NCBI GenBank assembly: GCA_019683625.1
Contig: JADGHY010000010.1
Span: 1-19,534 of the forward strand
Direction: 5' to 3'
DNA length: 19,534 nt
DNA from: Thermoflavifilum sp.
GTDB lineage: Bacteria > Bacteroidota > Bacteroidia > Chitinophagales > Chitinophagaceae
Shown here: piece after piece, positions 6,967-19,277 of the stretch
Position numbering within the stretch: position 1 is the first letter of the stretch
Layout: each line of letters begins with the position of its first letter
Translations under genes and position numbers: made by a program
Notes under the pieces: generated by a model
Databases searched by the model: none
What the model saw: the letters and a program-made list of their open reading frames with translations, nothing else
What the model was told of the DNA's origin: nothing

Positions 6967-8040
6967 ATGGAAAAAACCATCTTAATTACCGGCGGCGCAG
7001 GATTTATTGGCTCACATGTGGTGCGCTGGTTTGTACAACATTATCCCCAATACCACATCCTGAATCTGGATTTGCTTACCTATGCAGGGAATCTGGAAAA
7101 CCTCGCCGACATTGAACATGAGCCGAACTATCATTTTATCAAGGGAGATATTACCGATGAACATTTTATTGCACAGCTGTTTGCCCAATATCCTATTGAT
7201 GCGGTAATTCATCTGGCAGCAGAAAGCCATGTCGATCGATCCATCATGGATCCTTTGGCTTTTGTGCGCACCAATGTACTGGGTACTGCCGTCTTGCTCA
7301 ATGCCTGCCGGCAACATTGGAAAACAGATCCGGACAAACATCTATTTTATCAGGTGTCCACCGATGAAGTGTATGGTTCCCTGGGGCCAACAGGCTATTT
7401 CTCAGAACAATCAAAATATGACCCCCGCTCCCCTTATGCAGCTTCCAAAGCCGGAGCCGATCATCTGGTGAGGGCGTATTTTCACACCTATCAACTGCCT
7501 GTGGTGATTTCCAATTGCTCAAATAACTATGGGCCTTATCAATTTCCCGAAAAGTTAATTCCATTGGTCATCCGCAACATACAACAGCATAAACCGGTGC
7601 CTGTTTACGGAAAAGGAGAAAATGTGCGCGACTGGCTTTGGGTGGAAGATCATGTGCGTGCTATTGACCTGATCTTTCACCGAGGCAAAAGAGGAGAAAC
7701 ATACACGATTGGCGGGCATAATGAATGGAAAAATATTGATCTGGTAAAATTGATTTGCAGATGTATGGATGAAAAATTAGGCCGGCCTCCGGGAAGCAGT
7801 GAACAGCTGATTACCTTTGTGAAAGATCGGGCTGGGCACGATTTGCGGTATGCAATTGATGCCTCACGTATCCGCCAGGAGCTGGGTTGGCAGCCTTCTA
7901 TCAGCTTTGAGGAAGGCATCCGCCGTACCATCGACTGGTATCTTTCTCATCAGGAATGGCTGGAGCATGTGACCAGCGGAAGTTATCAGCAATATTACAC
8001 CCAACAGTATATTGTGCGCGAACAAACTCAATCTTCTTAA
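6967..8040 (+). CDS. rfbB: dTDP-glucose 4,6-dehydratase
   Basis: Converts dTDP-glucose to dTDP-4-keto-6-deoxyglucose using tightly bound NAD+. This step is shared by rhamnose and many other deoxysugar pathways. The 357-residue protein has the Rossmann motif GGAGFIG at residues 9-15. The dehydratase triad Thr132-Asp133-Glu134 lies in STDEVYGSLG, and Tyr157/Lys161 in YAASKAGADHL. NNYGPYQFPEKLIP and VYGKGENVRDWLWVEDH are further RmlB-type signatures. Length is normal. It lies 5 bases after uxs and 3 bases before rfbC in the same operon. Its substrate needs RfbA, which is not in this window. Confidence 0.95.
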   Translation: MEKTILITGGAGFIGSHVVRWFVQHYPQYHILNLDLLTYAGNLENLADIEHEPNYHFIKGDITDEHFIAQLFAQYPIDAVIHLAAESHVDRSIMDPLAFVRTNVLGTAVLLNACRQHWKTDPDKHLFYQVSTDEVYGSLGPTGYFSEQSKYDPRSPYAASKAGADHLVRAYFHTYQLPVVISNCSNNYGPYQFPEKLIPLVIRNIQQHKPVPVYGKGENVRDWLWVEDHVRAIDLIFHRGKRGETYTIGGHNEWKNIDLVKLICRCMDEKLGRPPGSSEQLITFVKDRAGHDLRYAIDASRIRQELGWQPSISFEEGIRRTIDWYLSHQEWLEHVTSGSYQQYYTQQYIVREQTQSS

Positions 8041-8043
8041 ACC

Positions 8044-8598
8044 ATGCCATTTGAAACCACTGCTTTTGAAGGGCTGTTTATCTTCACACCCCGGATATTT
8101 TATGATGATAGAGGATATTTTTTCGAAAGCTATAATCAACAATTATTTGCACAATCGGGATATCCCAGCGCATTTGTACAAGACAACCAGGCCTTTTCGC
8201 GATATGGCGTAATCCGCGGATTACATTATCAACGCCCTCCTCATGCCCAGTCGAAACTGATTCGTGTGCTGAAAGGAAAAATTTTAGATGTGGTGGTTGA
8301 TCTTCGCCCCCGTTCTGCAACATTTCGCAGAGTGTTTGCTATTGAATTGAGTGAAGAGAATAAAAAACAACTTTTTGTTCCTAAAGGATTTGCTCATGGC
8401 TACGCAGTGCTTTCTGAAACGGCTGAAGTGCTGTATAAATGTGATGCATTTTACCATCCCGAAAGTGAAGAGGGCTTGCGATACAATGATCCGGATTTAA
8501 ACATTGATTGGAAAATACCTGTTGCCCAACAGATCATTAGCCAAAAGGATCAGCAACTTCCTCTCCTGCAGCAAATACCGACATACGACACCTGGTAG
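8044..8598 (+). CDS. rfbC: dTDP-4-dehydrorhamnose 3,5-epimerase
   Basis: A 184-residue cupin-fold enzyme that inverts C3 and C5 of dTDP-4-keto-6-deoxyglucose to give dTDP-4-keto-L-rhamnose. Catalytic His61 lies in the RGLHYQ motif. SKLIRVLKGKILDVVVDLR, FVPKGFAHGYAVLS and EVLYKCDAFYHPESEEG follow as in RmlC proteins. The ATG lies 3 bases after the rfbB stop, a sign of coupled translation. It is the last gene of the operon, followed by the strong terminator at 8630-8665. rfbD, which would complete dTDP-L-rhamnose, is missing downstream. Confidence 0.94.
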   Translation: MPFETTAFEGLFIFTPRIFYDDRGYFFESYNQQLFAQSGYPSAFVQDNQAFSRYGVIRGLHYQRPPHAQSKLIRVLKGKILDVVVDLRPRSATFRRVFAIELSEENKKQLFVPKGFAHGYAVLSETAEVLYKCDAFYHPESEEGLRYNDPDLNIDWKIPVAQQIISQKDQQLPLLQQIPTYDTW

Positions 8599-8629
8599 CA
8601 TGAGGTATGGGTGTTGTTTGGCAGCAAAT

Positions 8630-8665
8630 CAAAAACCTCCTGTTCACATGAACAGGAGGTTTTTG
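8630..8665. terminator. Strong bidirectional terminator between rfbC and rpoC
   Basis: Two 17-base perfectly complementary arms (8630-8646 and 8649-8665) contain CCTCCTGTTCA and TGAACAGGAGG with only two bases between them. Each strand has a run of A before the GC-rich stem and a run of five T after it, so it can act as an intrinsic terminator both ways. It lies 31 bases after rfbC and 22 bases after the rpoC stop. Confidence 0.92.
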
Positions 8666-8687
8666 CTATTGACGGGAATCCGACGTC

Positions 8688-12983
<4,296 letters not shown>

Positions 12984-13016
12984 GATATGAATGGTTTAAC
13001 ATGAAATCAATACCAA

Positions 13017-16000
13017 TTATTCGAATGTGAGCTCCAGGCCTAAGCCCCTCAGTTCATGTACCAGCACATTGAACGATTCCGGCACACCGGGCTTGGGAAT
13101 ATTATCGCCTTTCACGATGGCCTCATAGGCTTTGGCACGGCCCACGATATCGTCGGATTTGATGGTAAGCATTTCCTGAAGGGTATGGGCAGCACCATAA
13201 GCTTCCAGGGCCCACACTTCCATTTCTCCAAACCGCTGACCACCGAATTGTGCCTTACCACCTAAGGGTTGCTGGGTAATGAGGCTGTAGGGCCCAATGG
13301 AACGGGCATGCATCTTATCATCTACCAGATGGTGAAGCTTCATCATGTAAATAACACCTACAGTGGCTTTCTGATGGAAGCGCTCGCCGGTTTCCCCGTC
13401 GTAGAGATAGGTATGGCCAAAGGTAGGCAATCCGGCTTCTTCAACTTCCCGGGCAATTTCTTCCGGAGTGGCTCCATCGAAAATGGGCGTGGCGTATTTT
13501 TTCCCTAATTTCCAACCAGCCCATCCCAGCACCGTTTCATAGATCTGGCCAATGTTCATACGAGAAGGTACCCCCAGGGGATTCAACACAATATCTACGG
13601 GTGTACCATCTTCCAGGAAAGGCATGTCTTCCACCCGGACAATCTTGGCTACAATGCCTTTGTTTCCATGACGGCCGGCCATTTTATCGCCCACCTTTAG
13701 TTTGCGCTTGGAAGCCAGATACACTTTTGCCAGCCTGAGCACACCGGGAGGAAGCTCATCGCCAATGGAGATATTGAATTTCTCGCGTTTGTAACGGCCC
13801 AGCTCTTCGTTGTATTTAATGTTGTAATTGTGCAGCAGTGTATTTACCAACTCATTCACCTCTTCGTTGGGTGTCCAGCCGAGGGGGTTCACATTTTGAT
13901 AATCTATGGCAGCCAGGTTTTTGGCCGTGAATTTTGCACCTTTGGGAATCAGCACTTCCCCGAAATTGTTGGTTACGCCGGCCGATACCTGGTCTTTCAG
14001 CAATTGCTGCAATTTCTCCAGCAGGATTTGATTCAGTTCTTCCACATTTTTCTGGTGCATTTTCTCCAGCTTTTCCAGTGCTGCTTTTTCACGCAGCTTG
14101 GAGTTTTTGTCTTTTTTAGCCCTGGAGAAAAGTTTTTTGTTAATCACCACGCCTTCTATGGAAGGAGGCACTTTCAGCGAAGCATCCTTGGCATCGCCGG
14201 CCTTGTCGCCAAAGATAGCGCGCAGCAAGCGTTCTTCCGGGGTAGGATCAGATTCTCCTTTGGGCGTGATTTTCCCGATTAAAATATCTCCTTCTTTTAC
14301 CCATGCCCCTACCCGAATGATGCCGTTTTCATCGAGGTCTTTGGTAGCTTCCTCGCTCACATTGGGTATATCGGCCGTGAGTTCTTCGGGACCGAGTTTA
14401 GTGTCGCGCACTTCCAGCTCAAATTCTTCGATATGAATGGAAGTGAAAAGGTCTTCCCGAACCACACGTTCCGAAATCACAATTGCGTCTTCGAAGTTAT
14501 ATCCCTTCCAGGGCATGAAGGCCACCATGAGGTTGCGGCCCAAAGCCAGCTCTCCTCCCTGGGTTGCATATCCCTCGGTGAGGAAGTCTCCGGCTTTTAC
14601 TGTCTGGCCTTTTTTCACACAAGGTTTCAGGTTGATACAGGTCGACTGGTTGGTTTTGGTGAATTTGGTGAGCTTATACACTTTCAGATCATCTTCAAAA
14701 CTCACCAGCCGCTGGGTATCGTTGCGTTTATACCGTACATGAATTTCATTGGCGTCCACATATTCCACTACACCATCTCCCTCGGCAGTGATCTGGGTGC
14801 GGGAATCGCGGGCAGCCACAGCTTCCAGACCCGTACCCACGATAGGTACTTCCGGACGCAGCAGGGGCACGGCCTGGCGTTGCATGTTAGAGCCCATCAG
14901 GGCGCGGTTGGCATCGTCGTGTTCCAGGAATGGAATCAGCGAAGCGCTTAATCCCACGATCTGATTGGGCGCGATATCCATATATTGTACCTCATTCTTA
15001 TCCAGTACGGGAAAATCGCCCATTTCGCGGGCCTTGACCCGATCGTTAAGAAAGTGTCCATCTTTGTCCAATGGTGCGTTAGCCTGGGCAATCTTCACCA
15101 GGTCTTCCTCTTCGGCACTGAGGTATTTTACCTTGTGCAAATCCACCTTGCCGTTTTTCACTTCCCGGTAGGGTGTTTCGATAAAGCCCATCTCATTCAC
15201 CTTGGCATGCACGCAAAGGGTGGAAATCAATCCAATATTAGGCCCTTCGGGAGTTTCGATGGTGCACAGGCGACCATAGTGTGAATAATGCACGTCGCGC
15301 ACTTCAAAGCCGGCACGTTCCCGGCTCAAACCGCCCGGCCCCAATGCCGAAATACGGCGTTTGTGGGTGATTTCGCTAAGCGGATTGGTTTGATCCAAAA
15401 ATTGCGACAGCTGGGAAGTGCCAAAGAAAGAATTGATGACCGAACTCAACGTGCGGGCATTGATGAGGTCAATAGGCGTAAACACTTCATTATCCCGCAC
15501 ATTCATCCTTTCCCGAATCGTCCGGGCCATACGAGCCAGTCCCACACCAAATTGGGCATACAGTTGCTCGCCTACCGTTCTCACCCTTCGGTTGCTCAGG
15601 TGATCAATATCGTCTATTTCAGCCTTACCGTTGGTGAGCTTTACCAGGTATTTGATGATGGCAATGATATCTTCCTTGGTTAGCACCCGCACTTCCAGTG
15701 GCGTATCTAAGCCTAATTTCCGGTTGATTTTATACCGGCCCACTTCCCCTAAGTCGTAGCGCTTATCGGAGAAAAACAGCTTGTCAATAATACCGCGGGC
15801 TGTTTCATCGTCGGGTGCATCAGCGCCCCTGAGCTGCCGGTAAATATGCTGAACGGCTTCCAGCTCAGAGTTGGAAGTGTCTTTGTTCAGGGTGTTGTAA
15901 ATAATAGAATAATCTTCCGAAAGCTCTTCTTTCTGGAGGAAAATGGTTTTTACCCCCAGGTCAATGATTTGCTGGATGTTTTCTTCATTCAGCACACTGT

Positions 16001-16838
16001 CACGATCCAGGATGATTTCGTTGCGTTCGATGGATACAACTTCGCCGGTATCTTCGTCTACAAAATCCTCGACCCAGGTGCGCAGGACACGGGCAGCCAG
16101 TTTGCGTCCAATATATTTGCTAAGGGTTTTCTTGTCGGCCTTTACTTCATCGGCCATATCAAATAGCTGCAGGATATCTTTGTCGGTTTCATATCCAATG
16201 GCCCGCAGCAACATGGTCACCGGGAATTTCTTCTTCCGGTCAATGTAGGCATACATCACATTGTTGATGTCCGTGGCAAATTCCATCCAGGCACCCTTGA
16301 ACGGAATCACCCTTGCCGAATAAATCTTGGTGCCGTTGGGATGGATAGACTGGCCGAAGAATACCCCGGGCGAGCGATGTAGTTGAGAAACCACTACCCG
16401 CTCAGCACCGTTGATGATGAAGGTGCCGCGGGGGGTCATATAGGGAATATTGCCCAGAAATACATCCTGGACAATGGTCTGAAAGTCAACATGTTCTTCA
16501 TCGTTGCAGCTGAGGCGCAGCTTGGCTTTCAGCGGCACAGAATAGGTTAACCCCCGCTCAATGCATTCTTCAATGGTATACCTGGGAGGATCCACATAAT
16601 AATCCAGAAATTCCAGGTTAAAAATGTTGCGGGTGTCGGTGATGGGAAAATTTTCCTTAAACACCTTGAACAACCCTTCGTTGTTGCGTTTGTCGGGTGT
16701 GGTTTCGAGCTGCAGAAAATCCTTGAACGACTGCAGTTGAATAGCCAGCAGATCTGGAATTTCGGCAGGTTGCTGGACTTTCCCGAAGTTTACACGTTGT
16801 TGAGAAGAATGATTGGCTGGAAGTTTTGCTGTTGACAT
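13017..16838 (-). CDS. rpoB: DNA-directed RNA polymerase beta subunit
   Basis: Second-largest core subunit, 1273 residues from ATG 16838 (MSTAKLPANHSS). A TTG seven codons upstream (16859) is in frame but less likely. The rifampicin pocket FGTSQLSQFLDQTNPLSE with ITHKRRISALGP has the usual Asp482, His492 and Ser497 (E. coli 516, 526 and 531), so no classic resistance change is seen at these sites. Other landmarks are GPNIGLI, GYNFEDAIV and GDKMAGRHGNKG. A Lys/Glu-rich helical stretch follows the EERLLRAIFGDKAGDAKD segment, with some relatives having similar insertions. It is separated from rplL by 171 bases that contain a hairpin, and from rpoC by 33 bases. Confidence 0.98.
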   Translation of the reverse strand: MSTAKLPANHSSQQRVNFGKVQQPAEIPDLLAIQLQSFKDFLQLETTPDKRNNEGLFKVFKENFPITDTRNIFNLEFLDYYVDPPRYTIEECIERGLTYSVPLKAKLRLSCNDEEHVDFQTIVQDVFLGNIPYMTPRGTFIINGAERVVVSQLHRSPGVFFGQSIHPNGTKIYSARVIPFKGAWMEFATDINNVMYAYIDRKKKFPVTMLLRAIGYETDKDILQLFDMADEVKADKKTLSKYIGRKLAARVLRTWVEDFVDEDTGEVVSIERNEIILDRDSVLNEENIQQIIDLGVKTIFLQKEELSEDYSIIYNTLNKDTSNSELEAVQHIYRQLRGADAPDDETARGIIDKLFFSDKRYDLGEVGRYKINRKLGLDTPLEVRVLTKEDIIAIIKYLVKLTNGKAEIDDIDHLSNRRVRTVGEQLYAQFGVGLARMARTIRERMNVRDNEVFTPIDLINARTLSSVINSFFGTSQLSQFLDQTNPLSEITHKRRISALGPGGLSRERAGFEVRDVHYSHYGRLCTIETPEGPNIGLISTLCVHAKVNEMGFIETPYREVKNGKVDLHKVKYLSAEEEDLVKIAQANAPLDKDGHFLNDRVKAREMGDFPVLDKNEVQYMDIAPNQIVGLSASLIPFLEHDDANRALMGSNMQRQAVPLLRPEVPIVGTGLEAVAARDSRTQITAEGDGVVEYVDANEIHVRYKRNDTQRLVSFEDDLKVYKLTKFTKTNQSTCINLKPCVKKGQTVKAGDFLTEGYATQGGELALGRNLMVAFMPWKGYNFEDAIVISERVVREDLFTSIHIEEFELEVRDTKLGPEELTADIPNVSEEATKDLDENGIIRVGAWVKEGDILIGKITPKGESDPTPEERLLRAIFGDKAGDAKDASLKVPPSIEGVVINKKLFSRAKKDKNSKLREKAALEKLEKMHQKNVEELNQILLEKLQQLLKDQVSAGVTNNFGEVLIPKGAKFTAKNLAAIDYQNVNPLGWTPNEEVNELVNTLLHNYNIKYNEELGRYKREKFNISIGDELPPGVLRLAKVYLASKRKLKVGDKMAGRHGNKGIVAKIVRVEDMPFLEDGTPVDIVLNPLGVPSRMNIGQIYETVLGWAGWKLGKKYATPIFDGATPEEIAREVEEAGLPTFGHTYLYDGETGERFHQKATVGVIYMMKLHHLVDDKMHARSIGPYSLITQQPLGGKAQFGGQRFGEMEVWALEAYGAAHTLQEMLTIKSDDIVGRAKAYEAIVKGDNIPKPGVPESFNVLVHELRGLGLELTFE

Positions 16839-16933
16839 CGTTGCAGAAGATAAAATCAAAAAATCAGAAATTATTTAAGAAAGCTCTGGATCCATGCTCG
16901 TCTGATGCCGGGTGTATTATCTTCAAAGGGAAA

Positions 16934-16962
16934 CAGGTCAAAAGTACAAGACTTTTGACCTG
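16934..16962 (-). terminator. Hairpin between rplL and rpoB, possible attenuator
   Basis: Two 12-base perfect arms (16934-16945 and 16951-16962, CAGGTCAAAAGT with ACTTTTGACCTG) enclose a 5-base loop. Read on the - strand, the stem begins 48 bases after the rplL stop and is followed by TTTCCCTTT, a weak U-rich tract. That suits partial termination or an RNA processing site rather than a full stop. The remaining gap up to rpoB (16839-16933) shows no clear promoter. Confidence 0.55.
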
Positions 16963-17009
16963 GTATCAATTTGTGTAAACCCTTCTGTTCCAGGGCAAAG
17001 AAGAATGGT

Positions 17010-17399
17010 TTACTGGATTTCCACTTCAGCGCCTGCTTCTTTGAGCTTGGCAGCAAGCTGGTCGGCTTCAGCCTTTGCAATCCCTTCTTTTACGGGTTTG
17101 GGAGCTCCATCCACCAATTCCTTGGCTTCTTTCAGTCCCAATCCGGTAAGTTCCTTCACCACCTTTACCACGTTCAATTTGTTGGCACCGGCGGCTTTCA
17201 GGATCACATTAAATGAAGTTTTTTCTTCAGCGGCTGGTGCAGCGGCAGCACCGGCTGCGGGTCCTGCTCCGGCAACCATCACCGGGGCAGCGGCTGCTGG
17301 TTCAATCCCGTATTCTTCTTTTAAAATTTTTGCCAATTCGTTTACTTCCTTAACGGTGAGGTTCACGAGCTGTTCGGCAAATGCTTTTAAATCAGCCAT
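17010..17399 (-). CDS. rplL: 50S ribosomal protein L7/L12
   Basis: A 129-residue stalk protein that binds L10 as dimers and recruits translation GTPases to the ribosome. The N-terminal dimerisation helices span about 1-34 (MADLKAFAEQLVNL...). An Ala/Pro/Gly-rich flexible hinge covers about 36-58, and the globular C-terminal domain has NVILKAAGANKLNVVKVVK and GLGLKEAKELVDGAPKPVKEG. Length is normal. It is 76 bases downstream of rplJ, a wider gap than between the other ribosomal genes of this operon, and that gap may hold an extra promoter. Confidence 0.98.
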   Translation of the reverse strand: MADLKAFAEQLVNLTVKEVNELAKILKEEYGIEPAAAAPVMVAGAGPAAGAAAAPAAEEKTSFNVILKAAGANKLNVVKVVKELTGLGLKEAKELVDGAPKPVKEGIAKAEADQLAAKLKEAGAEVEIQ

Positions 17400-17457
17400 G
17401 TTTTGTGTGTTTTTGAAATCAATAAATTAATGAAAAATATATGTTGGTCTTGGAAGC

Positions 17458-17465
17458 CAAATTTA
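17458..17465 (-). promoter_or_regulatory. Possible internal promoter box before rplL
   Basis: On the - strand TAAATTTG matches the TAnnTTTG -7 consensus and lies 58 bases before the rplL ATG, in the rplJ-rplL gap. No TTTG is found at -33 spacing, so it may be chance in AT-rich sequence. Confidence 0.3.
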
Positions 17466-17475
17466 TGCATTACCC

Positions 17476-18009
17476 TCAGGCACCTGTTCTGGATTCCAAG
17501 GTCTTCAGCACGCCGCTGAGGGTCTGCCCACCCGACTGCAACGCACCCAAAACCCGGTGCGCAGGAGATTGCAACAAGCTAATCAATTCTCCAATCAGGT
17601 CGGCCTTAGATTTCAGGCGGGTGAGCGTTTCCAGCTGGCCATCTCCTTCGTAAATCTCTGCATCCACATAAGCCAGCTTAAGGATGGGTTTTTCACTGCC
17701 TTGTTCCTTACGGAATCGGGAAATGATCAGTGCCGGTTCTTTAGGATTTTCAGTAAAAAAAATGGCTGTCTGCCCTTTCAAGGCCGGGTATACAGCCTCA
17801 TACCGGGTGGCTTCTATGGATTCCAATGCCTTGCGAATGAGCGTATTTTTGGCCACCTTCATCTCCACTTTACCTTCAAAACAGGCTCTGCGCAGCTTGT
17901 TCACCTGCTCCACTGTCAGAGCCGAAGAATCGGCCAGGTAAAAATGTGGGTATCGGCTGAAGCGTTCCCTAAGCTTATCAATGATCTCGTTTTTCTGGGC
18001 TTTATTCAT
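17476..18009 (-). CDS. rplJ: 50S ribosomal protein L10
   Basis: A 177-residue stalk base protein that anchors L7/L12 dimers on 23S rRNA beside L11. The N-terminal rRNA-binding domain shows the typical pattern FYLADSSALTVEQVNKLRR and KVAKNTLIRKAL. The C-terminal helix that binds L7/L12 is at about 140-170 (LIGELISLLQSPAHRVLGAL). Length is normal. It follows rplA with a 15-base gap, so any L10 autoregulatory leader would have to lie inside the rplA coding sequence. Confidence 0.97.
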   Translation of the reverse strand: MNKAQKNEIIDKLRERFSRYPHFYLADSSALTVEQVNKLRRACFEGKVEMKVAKNTLIRKALESIEATRYEAVYPALKGQTAIFFTENPKEPALIISRFRKEQGSEKPILKLAYVDAEIYEGDGQLETLTRLKSKADLIGELISLLQSPAHRVLGALQSGGQTLSGVLKTLESRTGA

Positions 18010-18024
18010 ATTCCATGCATTAAA

Positions 18025-18714
18025 TCAGTTCAAAACAGAACGGGGATCAATCTTAATACCGGGGCTCATGGTGGTGGCCATGGAGATGCCTTTTACATAA
18101 GTACCCTTTGCTGTGGGGGGTTTCAACCGCAGAATGGTTTGGATCAATTCATGGGCATTTTCCACAATCTTTTCCGGTGGGAAGGAAACTCTTCCAATAG
18201 ATGCATGAATGATCCCGGCCTTATCCACCTTAAAGGTGATCTTTCCACTCTTCACTTCTTTCACAGCCGCAGCCACATCCTGGGTAACAGTGCCTGTTTT
18301 AGGATTAGGCATCAGGTTGCGTGGGCCAAGGATTTTACCCAGTTTCCCGATTTTAGGCATCACCGATGGCGTGGCAATGATCACATCCACATCGGTCCAG
18401 CCACTTTCAATCTTCTGAATATATTCATCCAACCCCACATAATCTGCACCTGCTTGTTTGGCTTCTTCCTCTTTATCAGGGGTGCAGAGCACCAGTACCC
18501 GGCGGGTTTTTCCCGTACCATGTGGCAGCGTAACCGATCCTCTGATGGCCTGATCGGCTTTTTTGGGATCTACACCCAGCCGAATATGCATGTCCACAGA
18601 ACTGTCGAAACGCGTGGTATTAATATCTTTCAGCAAGGCTGCTGCTTCAGTTAGCGAATATAATTTCGTACGATCAATTTTCGCTTCAGCAGCTTTTCGT
18701 TTTTTGGTCAGCAT
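18025..18714 (-). CDS. rplA: 50S ribosomal protein L1
   Basis: A 229-residue protein of the mobile L1 stalk near the ribosomal E site; in many bacteria it also represses its own operon by binding the mRNA. Family motifs include FDSSVDMHIRLGVDPKKADQ, GSVTLPHGTGK, VIATPSVMPKIGKLGKILGP and RNLMPNPKTGTV. Length is normal and the start ATG is clear. It lies 22 bases after rplK and 15 bases before rplJ, in the usual order rplK-rplA-rplJ-rplL. Confidence 0.98.
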   Translation of the reverse strand: MLTKKRKAAEAKIDRTKLYSLTEAAALLKDINTTRFDSSVDMHIRLGVDPKKADQAIRGSVTLPHGTGKTRRVLVLCTPDKEEEAKQAGADYVGLDEYIQKIESGWTDVDVIIATPSVMPKIGKLGKILGPRNLMPNPKTGTVTQDVAAAVKEVKSGKITFKVDKAGIIHASIGRVSFPPEKIVENAHELIQTILRLKPPTAKGTYVKGISMATTMSPGIKIDPRSVLN

Positions 18715-18736
18715 GAATCAGACAGGTTTAGAGCTG

Positions 18737-19180
18737 TTAACGTTCCCAGGGTGCGGTTCCTTCAATGGTAATGCCCATGCTTCGGGCAGTGCCAGCTACC
18801 ATTTTCATGGCACTTTCCAGGGTGAAACAGTTCAGATCGGGCATCTTATCTTGTGCAATTGCCTTCACCTGATCCCAGGTTACTTTGCCCACCTTCACCC
18901 GATTAGGTTCTTTAGAGCCCGACTGTACCCCGGCTGCCTCCATAAGCTGCACAGAAGCCGGCGCAGTCTTAATCACAAAATCGAAGGACTTATCTGCATA
19001 AACCGTGAGGACAACAGGGAGTAGCTTGCCCATCTTGTCTTGCGTACGGGCATTAAACTGCTTGCAGAACTCCATGATGTTCACCCCTTTGGAGCCCAGT
19101 GCAGGCCCGATGGGGGGAGCGGGATTGGCCTGACCTCCTTTTACCTGAAGCTTAACGTAGCCGATGATTTCTTTTGCCAT
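18737..19180 (-). CDS. rplK: 50S ribosomal protein L11
   Basis: A 147-residue protein that binds the GTPase-associated region of 23S rRNA. The N-terminal domain has the Pro-rich QANPAPPIGPALGSKGVNIM loop, involved in thiostrepton and factor interactions. The C-terminal rRNA-binding domain includes TWDQVKAIAQDKMPDLN and SMGITIEG. Length is normal. It is the first gene after the predicted promoter at 19243-19273 and has a structured leader of about 55 bases, so it probably heads its own transcript as well as being reachable by read-through from nusG. Confidence 0.98.
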   Translation of the reverse strand: MAKEIIGYVKLQVKGGQANPAPPIGPALGSKGVNIMEFCKQFNARTQDKMGKLLPVVLTVYADKSFDFVIKTAPASVQLMEAAGVQSGSKEPNRVKVGKVTWDQVKAIAQDKMPDLNCFTLESAMKMVAGTARSMGITIEGTAPWER

Positions 19181-19183
19181 ACC

Positions 19184-19226
19184 GGAAGGTTTACTTGGTA
19201 TTACGAACAGCTTGCTGTTCTTCCAA
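19184..19226 (-). promoter_or_regulatory. Structured leader of rplK
   Basis: Plus-strand GAACAGC (19205-19211) and GCTGTTC (19214-19220) form an inverted repeat; as RNA this is a 6-bp stem with a CAAG loop. TTGG/CCAA (19223-19226 with 19195-19198) can extend it. GGAAG/CTTCC (19220-19224 with 19184-19188) could instead pair just before the AUG. The two outer pairings exclude each other. It is a candidate for L1 or L11 feedback; the binding protein is inferred. Confidence 0.4.
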
Positions 19227-19242
19227 ATTTTTCAAGGGAGCG

Positions 19243-19273
19243 CAAAGATACGATAATTCCCTGAAATCAGAAA
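19243..19273 (-). promoter_or_regulatory. Bacteroidota-type promoter of the rplK operon
   Basis: On the - strand TATCTTTG (19243-19250) is an exact TAnnTTTG -7 box. TTTC (19270-19273) sits 19 bases upstream as a near match to the TTTG -33 box. Transcription would begin near 19236, giving a leader of about 55 bases before the rplK ATG. Confidence 0.65.
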
Positions 19274-19277
19274 AATA

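Noticed and set aside
16871..17080. A 69-codon frame on the - strand between rplL and rpoB
   Set aside because: It overlaps the end of rplL in another frame and includes the hairpin. Its Lys/Phe/Pro composition looks random.
17557..18654. A 365-codon open frame on the + strand across rplJ and rplA
   Set aside because: It runs antisense to two certain ribosomal protein genes and across their gap. Its translation looks like a codon-bias artefact.
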